Positions 43,861-53,092 of a stretch of 64,000 nucleotides of DNA are shown here, piece after piece. The notes under the pieces are model-generated. The model ran no database searches, was not told where the DNA came from, and worked only from the letters and a program-made list of their open reading frames with translations. This stretch comes from Mangrovimonas yunxiaonensis (GTDB lineage Bacteria; Bacteroidota; Bacteroidia; Flavobacteriales; Flavobacteriaceae). A program made the translations under genes and the position numbers. Each line of letters opens with the position of its first letter. Within the stretch, counting starts at the first letter, position 1. The DNA is taken from assembly GCF_000733475.1 (NCBI RefSeq), contig NZ_JPFK01000008.1, positions 1 to 64,000 of the forward strand, read 5' to 3'.

Positions 43861-45776
43861 TTAAAATATTTTAGTATGAGCATTTCTATGAGGACGAAAA
43901 CCAATGCAAAAATAACAAACCATTTCCATAGCACATTAATATTGGTTTCACTTTTTATAACATTAAACACATGGGGTATCGAATTGTATACTTCAATATC
44001 GTTAAAATTCGATAAATCCTGGTAGTGCAACTTACTTTCGTCGCGATCGTAATTATAGCTTACGTGTTGTACCAACTCGTCCTTGTTGTAAAGGCTGTAA
44101 ATACCTGCCTGGTTTAAATAATTAGCTGTTGTAAGGGTAACTTTATTGCTATAAGCTTGTTGTTGAGGTATCATGTTATTGTTGTCTAGGGCCATGGTTA
44201 ACACGGCATCTTGTTGTAACGATACGGGTACATCAAACGAAACCTGCTGCCCTAAACTGTAGTAAAGCTGTGGCATTTTTAAACTTTGCTTTCCAATATT
44301 GTATAGCGTTGGAACAATTAAGGGAGAGTGTTGAAAATTTGAATTGTCCTTATTTATCGCACCCGAAAACACATATAAATTTTTAACCTGAGCCAAGAAT
44401 GGCGATTGATCTTCCAGCTGCAAAATGTTAGCATACGATTCTAGTTCCAAATTAAAATGACGCTCAATCTTAGGATACTGAAAATTATGAACCCGGTTAT
44501 TAAAAACGTTTTCGAATAAAGGGTGATCAAAGTTAATTTGAGTAAGGTGTTTTGGGGTAGGACTCAGATCGTTAAACCTCACACCAAAAGCCGAAACAAA
44601 TGAGTTGTAACTGTCTTTAGATAAGGTGTTAGATGGAATGATAACAACACTTCCGCCGTGCTGCATAAACGTTAATAGCGCATTGGCTAACGCACTTGGT
44701 ATTTGATCCAATTCATTTAAAACAATAAGGTTTTGATCTTCTATGGTGCTGTAATTTAAAGCATTTTCGGCAACTGTGGTTAACTCAAACTCGTCTTTGG
44801 TAAAAATACGAGCTATAAAATCAGCTTGGCCATTGGTAATGGCTAGTACATTGATTTTTTTTGACGGATTGATGTTAAAAAACAAATCGTTGTCAAATTG
44901 CAAACCGTTATCGGTAATAGAGACTCTTCCGTTTATGGGAAGGTTTCTATCAATAGAAAACACAGCAGTTCCATCGGGAGCGAGACTTGCCGAGGTCTTG
45001 GCCAACAGCTTTTCGCCGTCGTATAAAGAAATAGGCATGTTTTCGGTTTGGGCTGTATTGCTGTTTACGTTTACTGTTAGTTCTAAAACGGTTGCTGTTT
45101 TATTTGAAACATAAATTGAATCGATAGAAACATTGGTCACATTTTCGGGTTTTAGGCTTACAGCACTAAAGTTTATTGCCGTTTCTTTTTTGGGCGTGAA
45201 ATGGTTTTTCTTTTGTTGAAAATCAGAAATAAAAATAAAATTTTTAAGATGACCGGCTTGGTTAAATAGGTTTTTGCCTTTTAAATAAGCCGCGTCGTAA
45301 CTTAAAGGGGTATTGGTATAATCTAGGTTTAACAGATCATTTTTTATGGCAGATACGGTTGTGTTTTTAAACGTCCTGTTATTAGTAAATAGCGACAGGT
45401 TTTGGTTCTCAGGAATTTGTGACACCAAGTCTTGCACAGCGCGTTTAAAAAGCTCTCCCTGTTTTCCTTTGGCCTGCATGCTAAACGAGTTGTCTAAGTA
45501 AACAACAGTTTCTATGGGTTTGTTTAAAACATTGGTTTTAGAGGTGTAGGGTTGCGCAAAGGCCAAAATTATGGCGGCAAACAAAAGCAATCTCGTGGCC
45601 AAAAGCAGCCATTTTTTTAATTGGGCACTTTTTCTGGTTTGTAATTTTACCCGTTTTAAAACAGCAACATTGGTAAAAGTCTGTTTCTTAAAGCGCCTTA
45701 GTTGAAACAAATGAACAATAATAGGAATAATAAGCGCAAAAAGGGCGTAGAGAATTTCTGGGTATTTAAACTGCAT
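43857..45776 (-). CDS. BatA-domain membrane protein with VWA domain
   Basis: The 639-residue protein starts with the BatA N-terminal segment (YPEILYALFALIIPIIVHLF plus a second helix near 57-75). A von Willebrand factor A domain follows with a DxSxS metal-ion site at D95-N-S-F-S, then beta-rich and alpha/beta regions, and a C-terminal transmembrane helix (about 612-636, WFVIFALVFVLIEMLIL). Bat proteins relate to envelope stress and aerotolerance, but this longer BatA-domain type is of unknown role. Its stop overlaps the dihydroorotase homologue by 4 bases (ATGA), so the two are coupled. Confidence 0.85.
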   Translation of the reverse strand: MQFKYPEILYALFALIIPIIVHLFQLRRFKKQTFTNVAVLKRVKLQTRKSAQLKKWLLLATRLLLFAAIILAFAQPYTSKTNVLNKPIETVVYLDNSFSMQAKGKQGELFKRAVQDLVSQIPENQNLSLFTNNRTFKNTTVSAIKNDLLNLDYTNTPLSYDAAYLKGKNLFNQAGHLKNFIFISDFQQKKNHFTPKKETAINFSAVSLKPENVTNVSIDSIYVSNKTATVLELTVNVNSNTAQTENMPISLYDGEKLLAKTSASLAPDGTAVFSIDRNLPINGRVSITDNGLQFDNDLFFNINPSKKINVLAITNGQADFIARIFTKDEFELTTVAENALNYSTIEDQNLIVLNELDQIPSALANALLTFMQHGGSVVIIPSNTLSKDSYNSFVSAFGVRFNDLSPTPKHLTQINFDHPLFENVFNNRVHNFQYPKIERHFNLELESYANILQLEDQSPFLAQVKNLYVFSGAINKDNSNFQHSPLIVPTLYNIGKQSLKMPQLYYSLGQQVSFDVPVSLQQDAVLTMALDNNNMIPQQQAYSNKVTLTTANYLNQAGIYSLYNKDELVQHVSYNYDRDESKLHYQDLSNFNDIEVYNSIPHVFNVIKSETNINVLWKWFVIFALVFVLIEMLILKYFK

Positions 45777-45846
45777 TCCTATATGGGTTTCTTACAAAAA
45801 TAATGTTTAAAGAGAAAAAGAAAACCTTTTAACAACAAATTAGTTA

Positions 45847-46857
45847 CTAGCAGAAAAAAAAGTAATCTGTCATAGCGGTCATGTTTAAGTCGTTAAAATA
45901 CTGTTTTATCATTTTCTGTTGCTTGCCATTAGCCACTGTAATAATACTTTGTGGGTGTTCTAGCTGTTTAAGATGCTCAAAAGATAAGAGTGGTGCTTGG
46001 TATATTTTTTTATTGATTTTGTTTGGGTTGTTGCAAATCCAATAAAACGGTATGTGCCTTTCAATTAGGGCTTTTGCTATGTGCTTTCCTTTAAAGCCAG
46101 CTCCCCAAAGGGCCAGAGGCCTATTGCTATCATAATCCAACTCTAAAAAATAATGCAGCTTAAGTTCTAAAAAGTAGTTGTGGGCGTAATGTTCGTGCGT
46201 TCTAGATGTTCTGGTCGAGTAGTCGCGCCAATGGTGAAGTACCGTATCGCAAGGTATACAAGTAAATCCGTGTTTATAAAACCTAAAGGTTAAATCGTAA
46301 TCTTCAGGATACCTATCAAGGTTAAAAGCGCCACAGGCCATCAAATCGTTTTTATGAACCATCCAACAGGGCGAAGCTATAACACATTCTTTATATATTT
46401 CAGAAAAATTAGCACCTTTCATAGTTAATCTGTTTAACCATTTCTCGTATTTTATATAACCATTGCTTACGCCATGGGTGGGGTTAAAATACCTTACCAA
46501 TCCGGTTGCTACATGTTTTTCGCCATGCTTTTTAAGGTTGTTATGTAGCATTTCTAGCTTATAGTTGGGCATTACATCATCGCTATCCATACGGGTTATG
46601 TACTTGCCAGACGCCTGTTTTAAGGCAAAACGTAAGGCTTTAATAATGCCTTTTTCGGGCGCTTTAAAGTGTTTAATTCTAGCATCTAGCTTGGCATATT
46701 GTGCAACAATTTCTGGGCTTTCATCGGTTGAGCCATCATCTACAATAATAAGTTCCCAGTTTTTATAGGTTTGCGTTAGGATAGAATCGATGCATTCTGG
46801 TAAAAATAGAGCTGTATTTTTAAAGGGGGTAAGTATACTTATTAGGTCGTTTTGCAT
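45847..46857 (-). CDS. GT2 glycosyltransferase with extra C-terminal domain
   Basis: A 336-residue protein with a GT-A domain (about 1-235). It has ISILTPFKN at the N-terminus, the DDGSTD nucleotide site, the MDSDDV metal-binding site and the ED of the catalytic region in RYPEDYDLTFRFYKHG. It is followed by a Rossmann-like segment (about 245-336, LALWGAGFKGKHIAKAL) resembling a small nucleotide-binding domain. The protein is cytosolic, so it probably transfers a sugar onto an envelope glycan. No glycan cluster is adjacent. Confidence 0.8.
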   Translation of the reverse strand: MQNDLISILTPFKNTALFLPECIDSILTQTYKNWELIIVDDGSTDESPEIVAQYAKLDARIKHFKAPEKGIIKALRFALKQASGKYITRMDSDDVMPNYKLEMLHNNLKKHGEKHVATGLVRYFNPTHGVSNGYIKYEKWLNRLTMKGANFSEIYKECVIASPCWMVHKNDLMACGAFNLDRYPEDYDLTFRFYKHGFTCIPCDTVLHHWRDYSTRTSRTHEHYAHNYFLELKLHYFLELDYDSNRPLALWGAGFKGKHIAKALIERHIPFYWICNNPNKINKKIYQAPLLSFEHLKQLEHPQSIITVANGKQQKMIKQYFNDLNMTAMTDYFFFC

Positions 46858-46964
46858 GTTGCGAAGATAGCAAATTGTGTTTTTAACAAAATCTTAAGGA
46901 AAGTATCTGTAACACATAATTATTTTGAGCGTCAATCTATCAAGACTAAAAAAAAACAAAAACC

Positions 46965-48854
46965 ATGAAGAAAACGTTCGCCACTTTAGGCATGAGTATG
47001 TTATTAGCAGCATGTGGCTCGTCTGGTACAACAACAGACGATCTAGCGCAAAGCGTACCAATTATGACAAAGGTCGACCTAACAAAGGTTGAAAACGATC
47101 AGGTTCCGGTAACAGTTAACCCTGGACGCTTTACCACACAAACAGCAACTTACCGCCTGCCTAGGGTTGTTCAAGGTACATATTCGGTTAGTGATTTTGG
47201 AAAATACATCGACAACCTTAAGGCGTTCGATTACGATGGAAACGAACTTGCAGTATCTAAAACCGATACCAATACATGGACCATTGCCAATGCCACCCAA
47301 TTAGATTATATCACTTACTTAGCCAATGATACTTTCGATCAGGAAATATCTGGTGGTATAGGGGGAGACGCGCCATTTTCACCTGCAGGAACCAATATCG
47401 AGCCAGATAACTATGTGCTTAACTTGCACGGCTTTATAGGATATTTCGATGCGTTAAAAAACAACCAGTATAAACTAGATGTGGTTTCTCCTGCTAGCTT
47501 TAACAGAACGTCAGCTTTACAGGATGTAGCCCAAGTAACTTCTGAAGACGGTAAAACCGTAACCACAAGCTATTTTGCTGCAAGGTATTTCGACATAACA
47601 GACAACCCCATGTTTTATGGTAACCTTGATGTTGAAGAATTTCAAGTAGGCAATATAAAAATTGTTTTAAGTGTGTATTCGCCCAATAAAATCCACTCGG
47701 CAAAACAGATTAAAGACGTTATCGAAACCATGATGCAGGCTCAAAAAACCTATTTGGGAGATATTGATAGCACGCCGCGTTACGACATTTATTTATATTT
47801 ATCTAAAGGTGAAGACGACTCTCCAAAGGGATTCGGAGCACTCGAGCACCACACATCAACCGTTGTGGTTATGCCAGAAGCCATGCCTTTCGAAGCTCTT
47901 GCCGAAAGCATGACAGACGTGGTGTCGCACGAGTTTTTTCATATTGTAACTCCGCTAAGCGTACATTCTGAAGACGTGCATTATTTCGATTATAACAACC
48001 CAACATTCTCTAAACATTTATGGATGTACGAAGGCGTAACCGAATATTTCGCTACGCTATTTCAAGTGGACCAAGGCTTGGTAAGCGAAGCAGATTTCTA
48101 TAGTAGAATCATGGATAAAATCCAAGTATCTAGAAGCCTTGATGACACGATGAGTTTTACCATCATGAGCGAAAATATTCTTGACGAGCCTTATGCAAGT
48201 AACTATTACAATGTGTATCAAAAAGGTGCCTTAATAGGCATGTGCATTGATATTTTAATGCGGGAAGAAAGCAATGGTACGCGAGGCATATTATCCCTTA
48301 TGAAAGAACTTTCCATGAAATATGGCAAGAACAACCCGTTTGAGGATGATAAACTAATCGATGAGATTGTTGCGATGACGTACCCTTCAATAGGCGATTT
48401 TTTTAACACCCATGTTATTGGCGATGTGCCTATTAATTACAATACGTTTTTTGAAAAAGTTGGTTTAGAAGTAGGAGAGACCCGCGTAAAAACAAACTAT
48501 ATTCAAAATAATGGTGCTTTAATTGTTGGTGCAAACCCACAAACGGGTAGCATTTATTTTACCGATGCCGTAACGGAAAACAGTTTCTGGAACGAACACG
48601 GTGTAAAGCCTAACGATGTTATAAAATCTGTTGGCGGGGTAGACGTGTCGTTACAGAACGCCAATAGTATTTTTCAAAAAGTATACATGTGGCAGCCAGG
48701 TACAGATATTGAAATGACTTTATTGCGAAATGGCGAAAAGGTTGTGATAAAAGAAACGCTAAAACAATCGTATACAACCGGTAGAACCTTAAAGGAAAAA
48801 ACCAATGCAACCAATGCCCAAACAGCATTGCGTAAGGCTTGGTTAAAGGGCTAG
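46965..48854 (+). CDS. M61-family metallopeptidase lipoprotein with PDZ domain
   Basis: A 629-residue lipoprotein (lipobox LLAAC at about 13-17). The N-terminal beta-domain is followed by the thermolysin-like catalytic domain with zinc motif HEFFH (322-326) and the distal Glu in WMYEGVTEYFATLF. A PDZ domain is near the C-terminus (about 525-600, VKPNDVIKSVGG). This matches the M61 glycyl-aminopeptidase family, in which PDZ and M61 domains occur together. It acts in the periplasm or on the outer membrane; substrate is unknown. It is monocistronic, with a bidirectional terminator after it. Confidence 0.87.
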   Translation: MKKTFATLGMSMLLAACGSSGTTTDDLAQSVPIMTKVDLTKVENDQVPVTVNPGRFTTQTATYRLPRVVQGTYSVSDFGKYIDNLKAFDYDGNELAVSKTDTNTWTIANATQLDYITYLANDTFDQEISGGIGGDAPFSPAGTNIEPDNYVLNLHGFIGYFDALKNNQYKLDVVSPASFNRTSALQDVAQVTSEDGKTVTTSYFAARYFDITDNPMFYGNLDVEEFQVGNIKIVLSVYSPNKIHSAKQIKDVIETMMQAQKTYLGDIDSTPRYDIYLYLSKGEDDSPKGFGALEHHTSTVVVMPEAMPFEALAESMTDVVSHEFFHIVTPLSVHSEDVHYFDYNNPTFSKHLWMYEGVTEYFATLFQVDQGLVSEADFYSRIMDKIQVSRSLDDTMSFTIMSENILDEPYASNYYNVYQKGALIGMCIDILMREESNGTRGILSLMKELSMKYGKNNPFEDDKLIDEIVAMTYPSIGDFFNTHVIGDVPINYNTFFEKVGLEVGETRVKTNYIQNNGALIVGANPQTGSIYFTDAVTENSFWNEHGVKPNDVIKSVGGVDVSLQNANSIFQKVYMWQPGTDIEMTLLRNGEKVVIKETLKQSYTTGRTLKEKTNATNAQTALRKAWLKG

Positions 48855-48872
48855 ATTAATACGCTAGTTGAT

Positions 48873-48903
48873 AAAAAAACCACGCAAAAAGCGTGGTTTT
48901 TTT
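48873..48903. terminator. Bidirectional rho-independent terminator
   Basis: Stem AAAAAAACCACGC, loop AAAAA, complement GCGTGG followed by seven T, between convergent M61 (ends 48854) and S10 (ends 48905) genes. Confidence 0.85.
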
Positions 48904-48904
48904 G

Positions 48905-50395
48905 TTAGTATTTGGCCGATTTTCCTGTAGCCGATGTTTTAGTAATAAAGGCCCTTAAATCGTCGTTGGCCTTAATAAGATCTTCGTGCCTTAGGTACAT
49001 CATATGGCCACTTCTGTAGCCTTTAAAGGAGAAGCGGTCTTTCATTTTTCCGCTAGGATCTATTTGCCACATGGTATATTTGGCATGAAAATAGGTTGTG
49101 GCACCATCGTAATACCCCGATTGGATTAACACATTTAAGTATGGGTTGGCAGCCATGGCTTTGCGCAAGCGTTCTCGGGTGTTGTCGTTTTCCCTGTTCC
49201 AAGGGTGCACATCGCCAAACATGTTATACTTAAGGTCTGTTTTAAAGTTTAAATGGGTTTTAATGTAATAATTTATTGCCGGGGTAAACGAGTGCAACCA
49301 CGAGCTCAGCTCAGCATTGTAATCTGGTGCTATACCAGCTTCGTTTTTATCTATCCCTAAGTATCTCGAATCTAATCGGCCAATGGTATGCCCACTTTTT
49401 TCCCGCAATAGTGTTTTCCAAAAGAACGCAGGAGGGACATTTAAGTTATGTTGTAAAATCTCTTTTTTCGAGATGCCAGAGTAATAGGCCATTTGTTCTG
49501 CAATGGCTTGTTTTTCTGTCTCTTGAATAAAGCCCCCTTTGGCGAGTGCTGGCAACAAGGTATTTAGGCTAAAGGCTTCTGCTTCGGGTAAAATATCTAA
49601 GAGGTCTTTTTGCTGAAGCTCGCTAGGTAACATTTTATGGTGCCATGCTGTAGCCGTAAAATAGGGGAGATTTAAGGCAGAATCATTAGGGTTACCACGA
49701 TAAAGCACTTTGTAATCGGCTGGCGAAACCATGATTACGCCATTAAGATACATCCATTGGTTGTTTTGGAGTTCTTCGGCAAGTCCCATAACTCTTGTGC
49801 CACCGTAACTCTCGCCAATAATGTATTTTGGTGATTCCCAACGGTTGTTTCTGCTAACAAATGTGGTCATCCATTCGGCTAAATATTTAATATCGGCATT
49901 GATGCCAAAGAAATTCTCGCGCTCGGGGTATTGGCCCTCTTCATCTTTTATCATGCGGGAATACCCAGTATTTACAGGGTTTACAAATACAATATCGGCT
50001 ACATCTAAAATAGCATTTGGGTTGTCTTTAACGCCATAAGGCTGCACGGGGTAACCTTCGCTGTCGATGTTTAGGATTTTTGGTCCGGTATAGGCAATAT
50101 GCATCCATACCGAAGCAGAGCCAGGGCCACCGTTAAATGAAAAGATTAAAGGGCGCTGCGACGATTTGTTAACATTGTCGCGTTTGTAATAGGTATAGAA
50201 TAAGGAGGCAATAGGGGTGTTGTCTTCATTCCATACGGGCTGCATACCCGTTTTGGCGGTATAGCTAATCTGTTGCCCATTAATATTAATACGGTTGGTG
50301 GTAACAACGGCTGTATCGGTTGCAATACTTCGCTGTTGTGCTTGAGTGCTTACCCCTAGGAAACCGCACAGAAGTAATATGAAAGGTATTTTCAT
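48905..50395 (-). CDS. S10-family serine carboxypeptidase-like protein
   Basis: This 496-residue protein has a signal peptide (MKIPFILLLCGFLGVSTQAQ) and S10 motifs: FNGGPGSAS (oxyanion hole), the nucleophile in IGESYGG (about Ser195), an Asp in SGYYDGATTYF (about 430) and a His in RSGHMMYLRHED (about 464). It should remove C-terminal residues from peptides in the periplasm or outside the cell. It is convergent with the M61 peptidase. Whether it is active cannot be told, but the triad is intact. Confidence 0.87.
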   Translation of the reverse strand: MKIPFILLLCGFLGVSTQAQQRSIATDTAVVTTNRININGQQISYTAKTGMQPVWNEDNTPIASLFYTYYKRDNVNKSSQRPLIFSFNGGPGSASVWMHIAYTGPKILNIDSEGYPVQPYGVKDNPNAILDVADIVFVNPVNTGYSRMIKDEEGQYPERENFFGINADIKYLAEWMTTFVSRNNRWESPKYIIGESYGGTRVMGLAEELQNNQWMYLNGVIMVSPADYKVLYRGNPNDSALNLPYFTATAWHHKMLPSELQQKDLLDILPEAEAFSLNTLLPALAKGGFIQETEKQAIAEQMAYYSGISKKEILQHNLNVPPAFFWKTLLREKSGHTIGRLDSRYLGIDKNEAGIAPDYNAELSSWLHSFTPAINYYIKTHLNFKTDLKYNMFGDVHPWNRENDNTRERLRKAMAANPYLNVLIQSGYYDGATTYFHAKYTMWQIDPSGKMKDRFSFKGYRSGHMMYLRHEDLIKANDDLRAFITKTSATGKSAKY

Positions 50396-50421
50396 GTTGA
50401 GTTTTTTGTAAAGATATAGAA

Positions 50422-51186
50422 TTAAAATCTTTCAAAAACACCTAAGCCAAAAAGCGCAAAATCGTATTTAACCGGATCGGTTGGGTCTAGTTTTCTTAAT
50501 GCTGTATCTAGTTCTAGTAAAGCTTTAGCATCATTCTGTTTGCGTTTTAAAAGGCCTAATTTTCTAGCGACATTTCCGCTATGTACATCTAAGGGGCACG
50601 ACAATTGCGAAGGGGATAAGCTGTTCCAAATACCAAAATCTACCCCTGTGGTGTTAGGTCTTACCATCCAGCGTAAATACATGTTAATGCGTTTGGCAGC
50701 AGAGTTTTTTAATGGATCGCTAACATGTTTTTGAGTTCTTGGTAAATGCTCAATTTCAAAAAAATGTGATTTAAATTGGCTTATCGCCATTTGTAGCGAT
50801 TCATTATTAGCTGTTTTATTAAACACGGCTTCTAACCCTTCATGATTGTTATAGATATGATTTAATGCTTTTATAAACGTGATAAAATCGGTACCATTAA
50901 AGGTTCTGTGTACGAAGGGCAACAAGGATTCCAGATCTTTTTCTTGATGGTTTTTTACAAAATCGTAAGGCGAGTTATCTAATAAGGCCATCATTTGCGT
51001 GGCATTGTTTATAATGCTCTTTCTATTGCCCCAAGCAATGGTAGCCGTTAAAAAACCCGAAATCTCGATGTCTTCCTTTTTATTGAAAAGATGAGGGATT
51101 TGAATGGGATCGCTTTCTATAAACTTGGTGGTATTGTATTGCTCGACCTTTTCGTCTAAAAAATCTTTTAATTCGTTTTCGTTCAT
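50422..51186 (-). CDS. TIGR02757 (DUF2400) family protein
   Basis: About 254 residues from the ATG at 51186 (MNENELKDFLDEKV). It shows family blocks ATIAWGNRKSII and MYLRWMVRPNTTGVDFGIW, and near the C-terminus CPLDVHSGNVARKLGLLKRKQ, a segment reminiscent of helix-hairpin-helix DNA-repair folds. Its function is not established. A longer in-frame start 36 bases upstream exists but lacks support. It lies between the S10 peptidase and LolD genes on the same strand. Confidence 0.8.
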   Translation of the reverse strand: MNENELKDFLDEKVEQYNTTKFIESDPIQIPHLFNKKEDIEISGFLTATIAWGNRKSIINNATQMMALLDNSPYDFVKNHQEKDLESLLPFVHRTFNGTDFITFIKALNHIYNNHEGLEAVFNKTANNESLQMAISQFKSHFFEIEHLPRTQKHVSDPLKNSAAKRINMYLRWMVRPNTTGVDFGIWNSLSPSQLSCPLDVHSGNVARKLGLLKRKQNDAKALLELDTALRKLDPTDPVKYDFALFGLGVFERF

Positions 51187-51242
51187 AAAAATCAGTCTAT
51201 CGGTAAATAATGCATAGCGCATGGGCTAACGCTAAGTACACC

Positions 51243-51908
51243 CTATGCGGTTACAATATTGCCATCGACCATGGTTAGTTTTCTGTCGGCCATATTGGCA
51301 AGGTCTTCATTATGGGTTACCAAGACAATGGTTTGGCCAAACTCGTCGCGTAGCTTAAAAAATAAATTGTGGAGGTTTTCGGCACTTTCGCTATCGAGGT
51401 TTCCCGAAGGCTCATCGGCAAAAACAACTTTAGGGCTGTTAATTAAAGCCCTAGCAACAGCAACACGTTGTTGTTCGCCTCCCGAAAGCTCGTTGGGTTT
51501 ATGGTTGTAGCGGTCTTTTAAACCGAGAAAGTCCAACAACTCCAAGGCGCGTTTTTCGGCATCTTTTTTTGAGGTTCCTTTAATAAATGCAGGAAGGCAA
51601 ACATTTTCGACTGCTGTAAATTCGGGCATTAATTGGTGAAACTGAAAAATAAACCCAATATGTTCGTTTCTAAATTTGGCCAAGGCTTTATCCTTAAGCT
51701 TAAAAACATCTGTTTGGTTGATAATCAGGCTGCTTTCTTCTTTTTTTGACGCTTTATCTAAGGTGCCTAAAATTTGCAATAGGGTGGTTTTTCCTGCCCC
51801 GGAAGCCCCAACAATCGAGACCACTTCACCAGGTTTAATGTTTAGGTCAACACCTTTTAAAACATGTAGGGTGTTATAGTATTTATGAATGTTTTTTGCT
51901 GTTATCAC
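51243..51908 (-). CDS. lolD: ABC transporter ATP-binding protein, LolD-type
   Basis: A 221-residue ATPase with Walker [10 protein letters not shown], signature LSGGEQQR, Walker B VVFADEP and the H-loop VTHNED. The order and size match LolD, the ATPase that drives lipoprotein release from the inner membrane with LolCE. The start is taken as GTG 51908 ([11 protein letters not shown]...), because the upstream TTG at 51938 would overlap a TATTTTCA promoter-like element. LolCE is not in this window. Confidence 0.85.
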   Translation of the reverse strand: MITAKNIHKYYNTLHVLKGVDLNIKPGEVVSIVGASGAGKTTLLQILGTLDKASKKEESSLIINQTDVFKLKDKALAKFRNEHIGFIFQFHQLMPEFTAVENVCLPAFIKGTSKKDAEKRALELLDFLGLKDRYNHKPNELSGGEQQRVAVARALINSPKVVFADEPSGNLDSESAENLHNLFFKLRDEFGQTIVLVTHNEDLANMADRKLTMVDGNIVTA

Positions 51909-51956
51909 GATGCTCTTAACTTTGCCGTGAAAATACAATTTTATGTAAACATAATA

Positions 51957-51964
51957 TATTTTTG
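51957..51964 (+). promoter_or_regulatory. -7 element TATTTTTG for folE
   Basis: Exact TAnnTTTG match 43 bases before the ATG at 52008. Confidence 0.5.
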
Positions 51965-52007
51965 AATTTTATTATTCTATTTTTAACCTTTATAAGAACC
52001 ACAAGAC

Positions 52008-52604
52008 ATGCCATACAAACATTTTGAAGAATATAACATGCAAGTTACAGACGATGTAAAAGCACGCTATAAAAGCATTATAGAAGATTTAGGAGAGGAC
52101 ATTAACCGCGATGGCTTACAAAAAACACCCGAGCGTGCCTCTAAGGCCATGCAGTTTTTAACACAAGGCTATCATCAAGATGCTGCCGAAATATTAAAAA
52201 GTGCCATGTTCAAGGAGTCTTATAACGAGATGGTCATAGTTAAGGACATTGAACTATACTCCTTATGCGAACACCATATGTTGCCTTTTTTTGGAAAAGC
52301 CCACATTGCTTACATTCCCAACGGAAAAATTGTAGGTTTGAGTAAAATTCCAAGAATTGTGGATGTTTTTGCTAGACGCCTACAAGTACAAGAACGCCTA
52401 ACCGAACAAATTTTAGACTGTATTAACGAGACTTTGCAGCCACAAGGTGTTGCTGTGGTTATAGAGGCCTCGCACATGTGTATGATGATGCGCGGTGTAC
52501 AAAAACAAAACTCGGTAACCACAACATCTGGCTTTAGGGGGCAATTTGAAAAGAGTGAAACCCGTAACGAGTTTTTAAAGCTGATAAGCGAAAAACTTTC
52601 CTAG
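52008..52604 (+). CDS. folE: GTP cyclohydrolase I
   Basis: The 198-residue enzyme makes dihydroneopterin triphosphate from GTP, the first step of folate synthesis. The zinc site is Cys87 and His90 in CEHHMLPF plus Cys158 in HMCMMMRG. The substrate region [21 protein letters not shown] is intact. Length is normal for the bacterial enzyme. It is cytosolic and divergent from lolD. Confidence 0.93.
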   Translation: MPYKHFEEYNMQVTDDVKARYKSIIEDLGEDINRDGLQKTPERASKAMQFLTQGYHQDAAEILKSAMFKESYNEMVIVKDIELYSLCEHHMLPFFGKAHIAYIPNGKIVGLSKIPRIVDVFARRLQVQERLTEQILDCINETLQPQGVAVVIEASHMCMMMRGVQKQNSVTTTSGFRGQFEKSETRNEFLKLISEKLS

Positions 52605-52788
52605 AAAGAGGTATCAATATTGAAGATATAAAGTTTACTAGCTGCAGTCCAATTTATTTAAATACTATTGAGAAAGCACTGAAAACTAGCACGGACAAGT
52701 AATGGCTTAATTTTAGGTGCAAACAAAAAACCTTGGTGTTTGGTGCGGTTTTTGTTTAATAGTATGCAGTAAAAAACACTACTGATAT

Positions 52789-53040
52789 ATGACAAAATAT
52801 AAAAAGTTAGGATTAAGCTTGCTCTTGGATGCCTGTGGGTACATTTCTTTTGTGTTTCCACCATTCGATTTTGTTTGGGCACCGCTATCAGCTTGGATCA
52901 TGACCAAACTATACAAAGGAAAGCAGGGTAAAATTGCTGCAGTAATTTCGTTTGTAGAAGAGGCGCTTCCGTGGTTGGATGTTATTCCTACATTTACCTT
53001 AATGTGGTTGTACACCTATGTTTTTAAACCAAAACCTTAA
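52789..53040 (+). CDS. Small membrane protein (83 aa), unknown
   Basis: Reads MTKYKKLGLSLLLDACGYIS with two hydrophobic segments (about 7-40 and 62-80). It contains PPFDFVWAPLSAW and a terminal LYTYVFKPKP. A near-terminal hairpin follows at 53058-53088, so the ORF looks complete. The family is not recognised; I have the impression that similar proteins occur in other flavobacteria. The 180-base spacer upstream contains an imperfect hairpin (about 52721-52757) that may end folE transcription, but it is weak. Confidence 0.65.
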   Translation: MTKYKKLGLSLLLDACGYISFVFPPFDFVWAPLSAWIMTKLYKGKQGKIAAVISFVEEALPWLDVIPTFTLMWLYTYVFKPKP

Positions 53041-53057
53041 TCCCGCAATACCCCATT

Positions 53058-53088
53058 AAAAGGGGCAGCTAAACAGCTGCCCTTTTTT
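53058..53088. terminator. Rho-independent terminator
   Basis: GGGGCAGCT / AGCTGCCC stem with loop AAAC and flanking A and T runs, between the 83-residue ORF and the convergent TonB receptor. Confidence 0.8.
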
Positions 53089-53092
53089 AATT

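Noticed and set aside
52721-52757. Terminator after folE
   Set aside because: Only an imperfect A/T-rich hairpin with a 14-base loop; not listed as a feature because support is weak.
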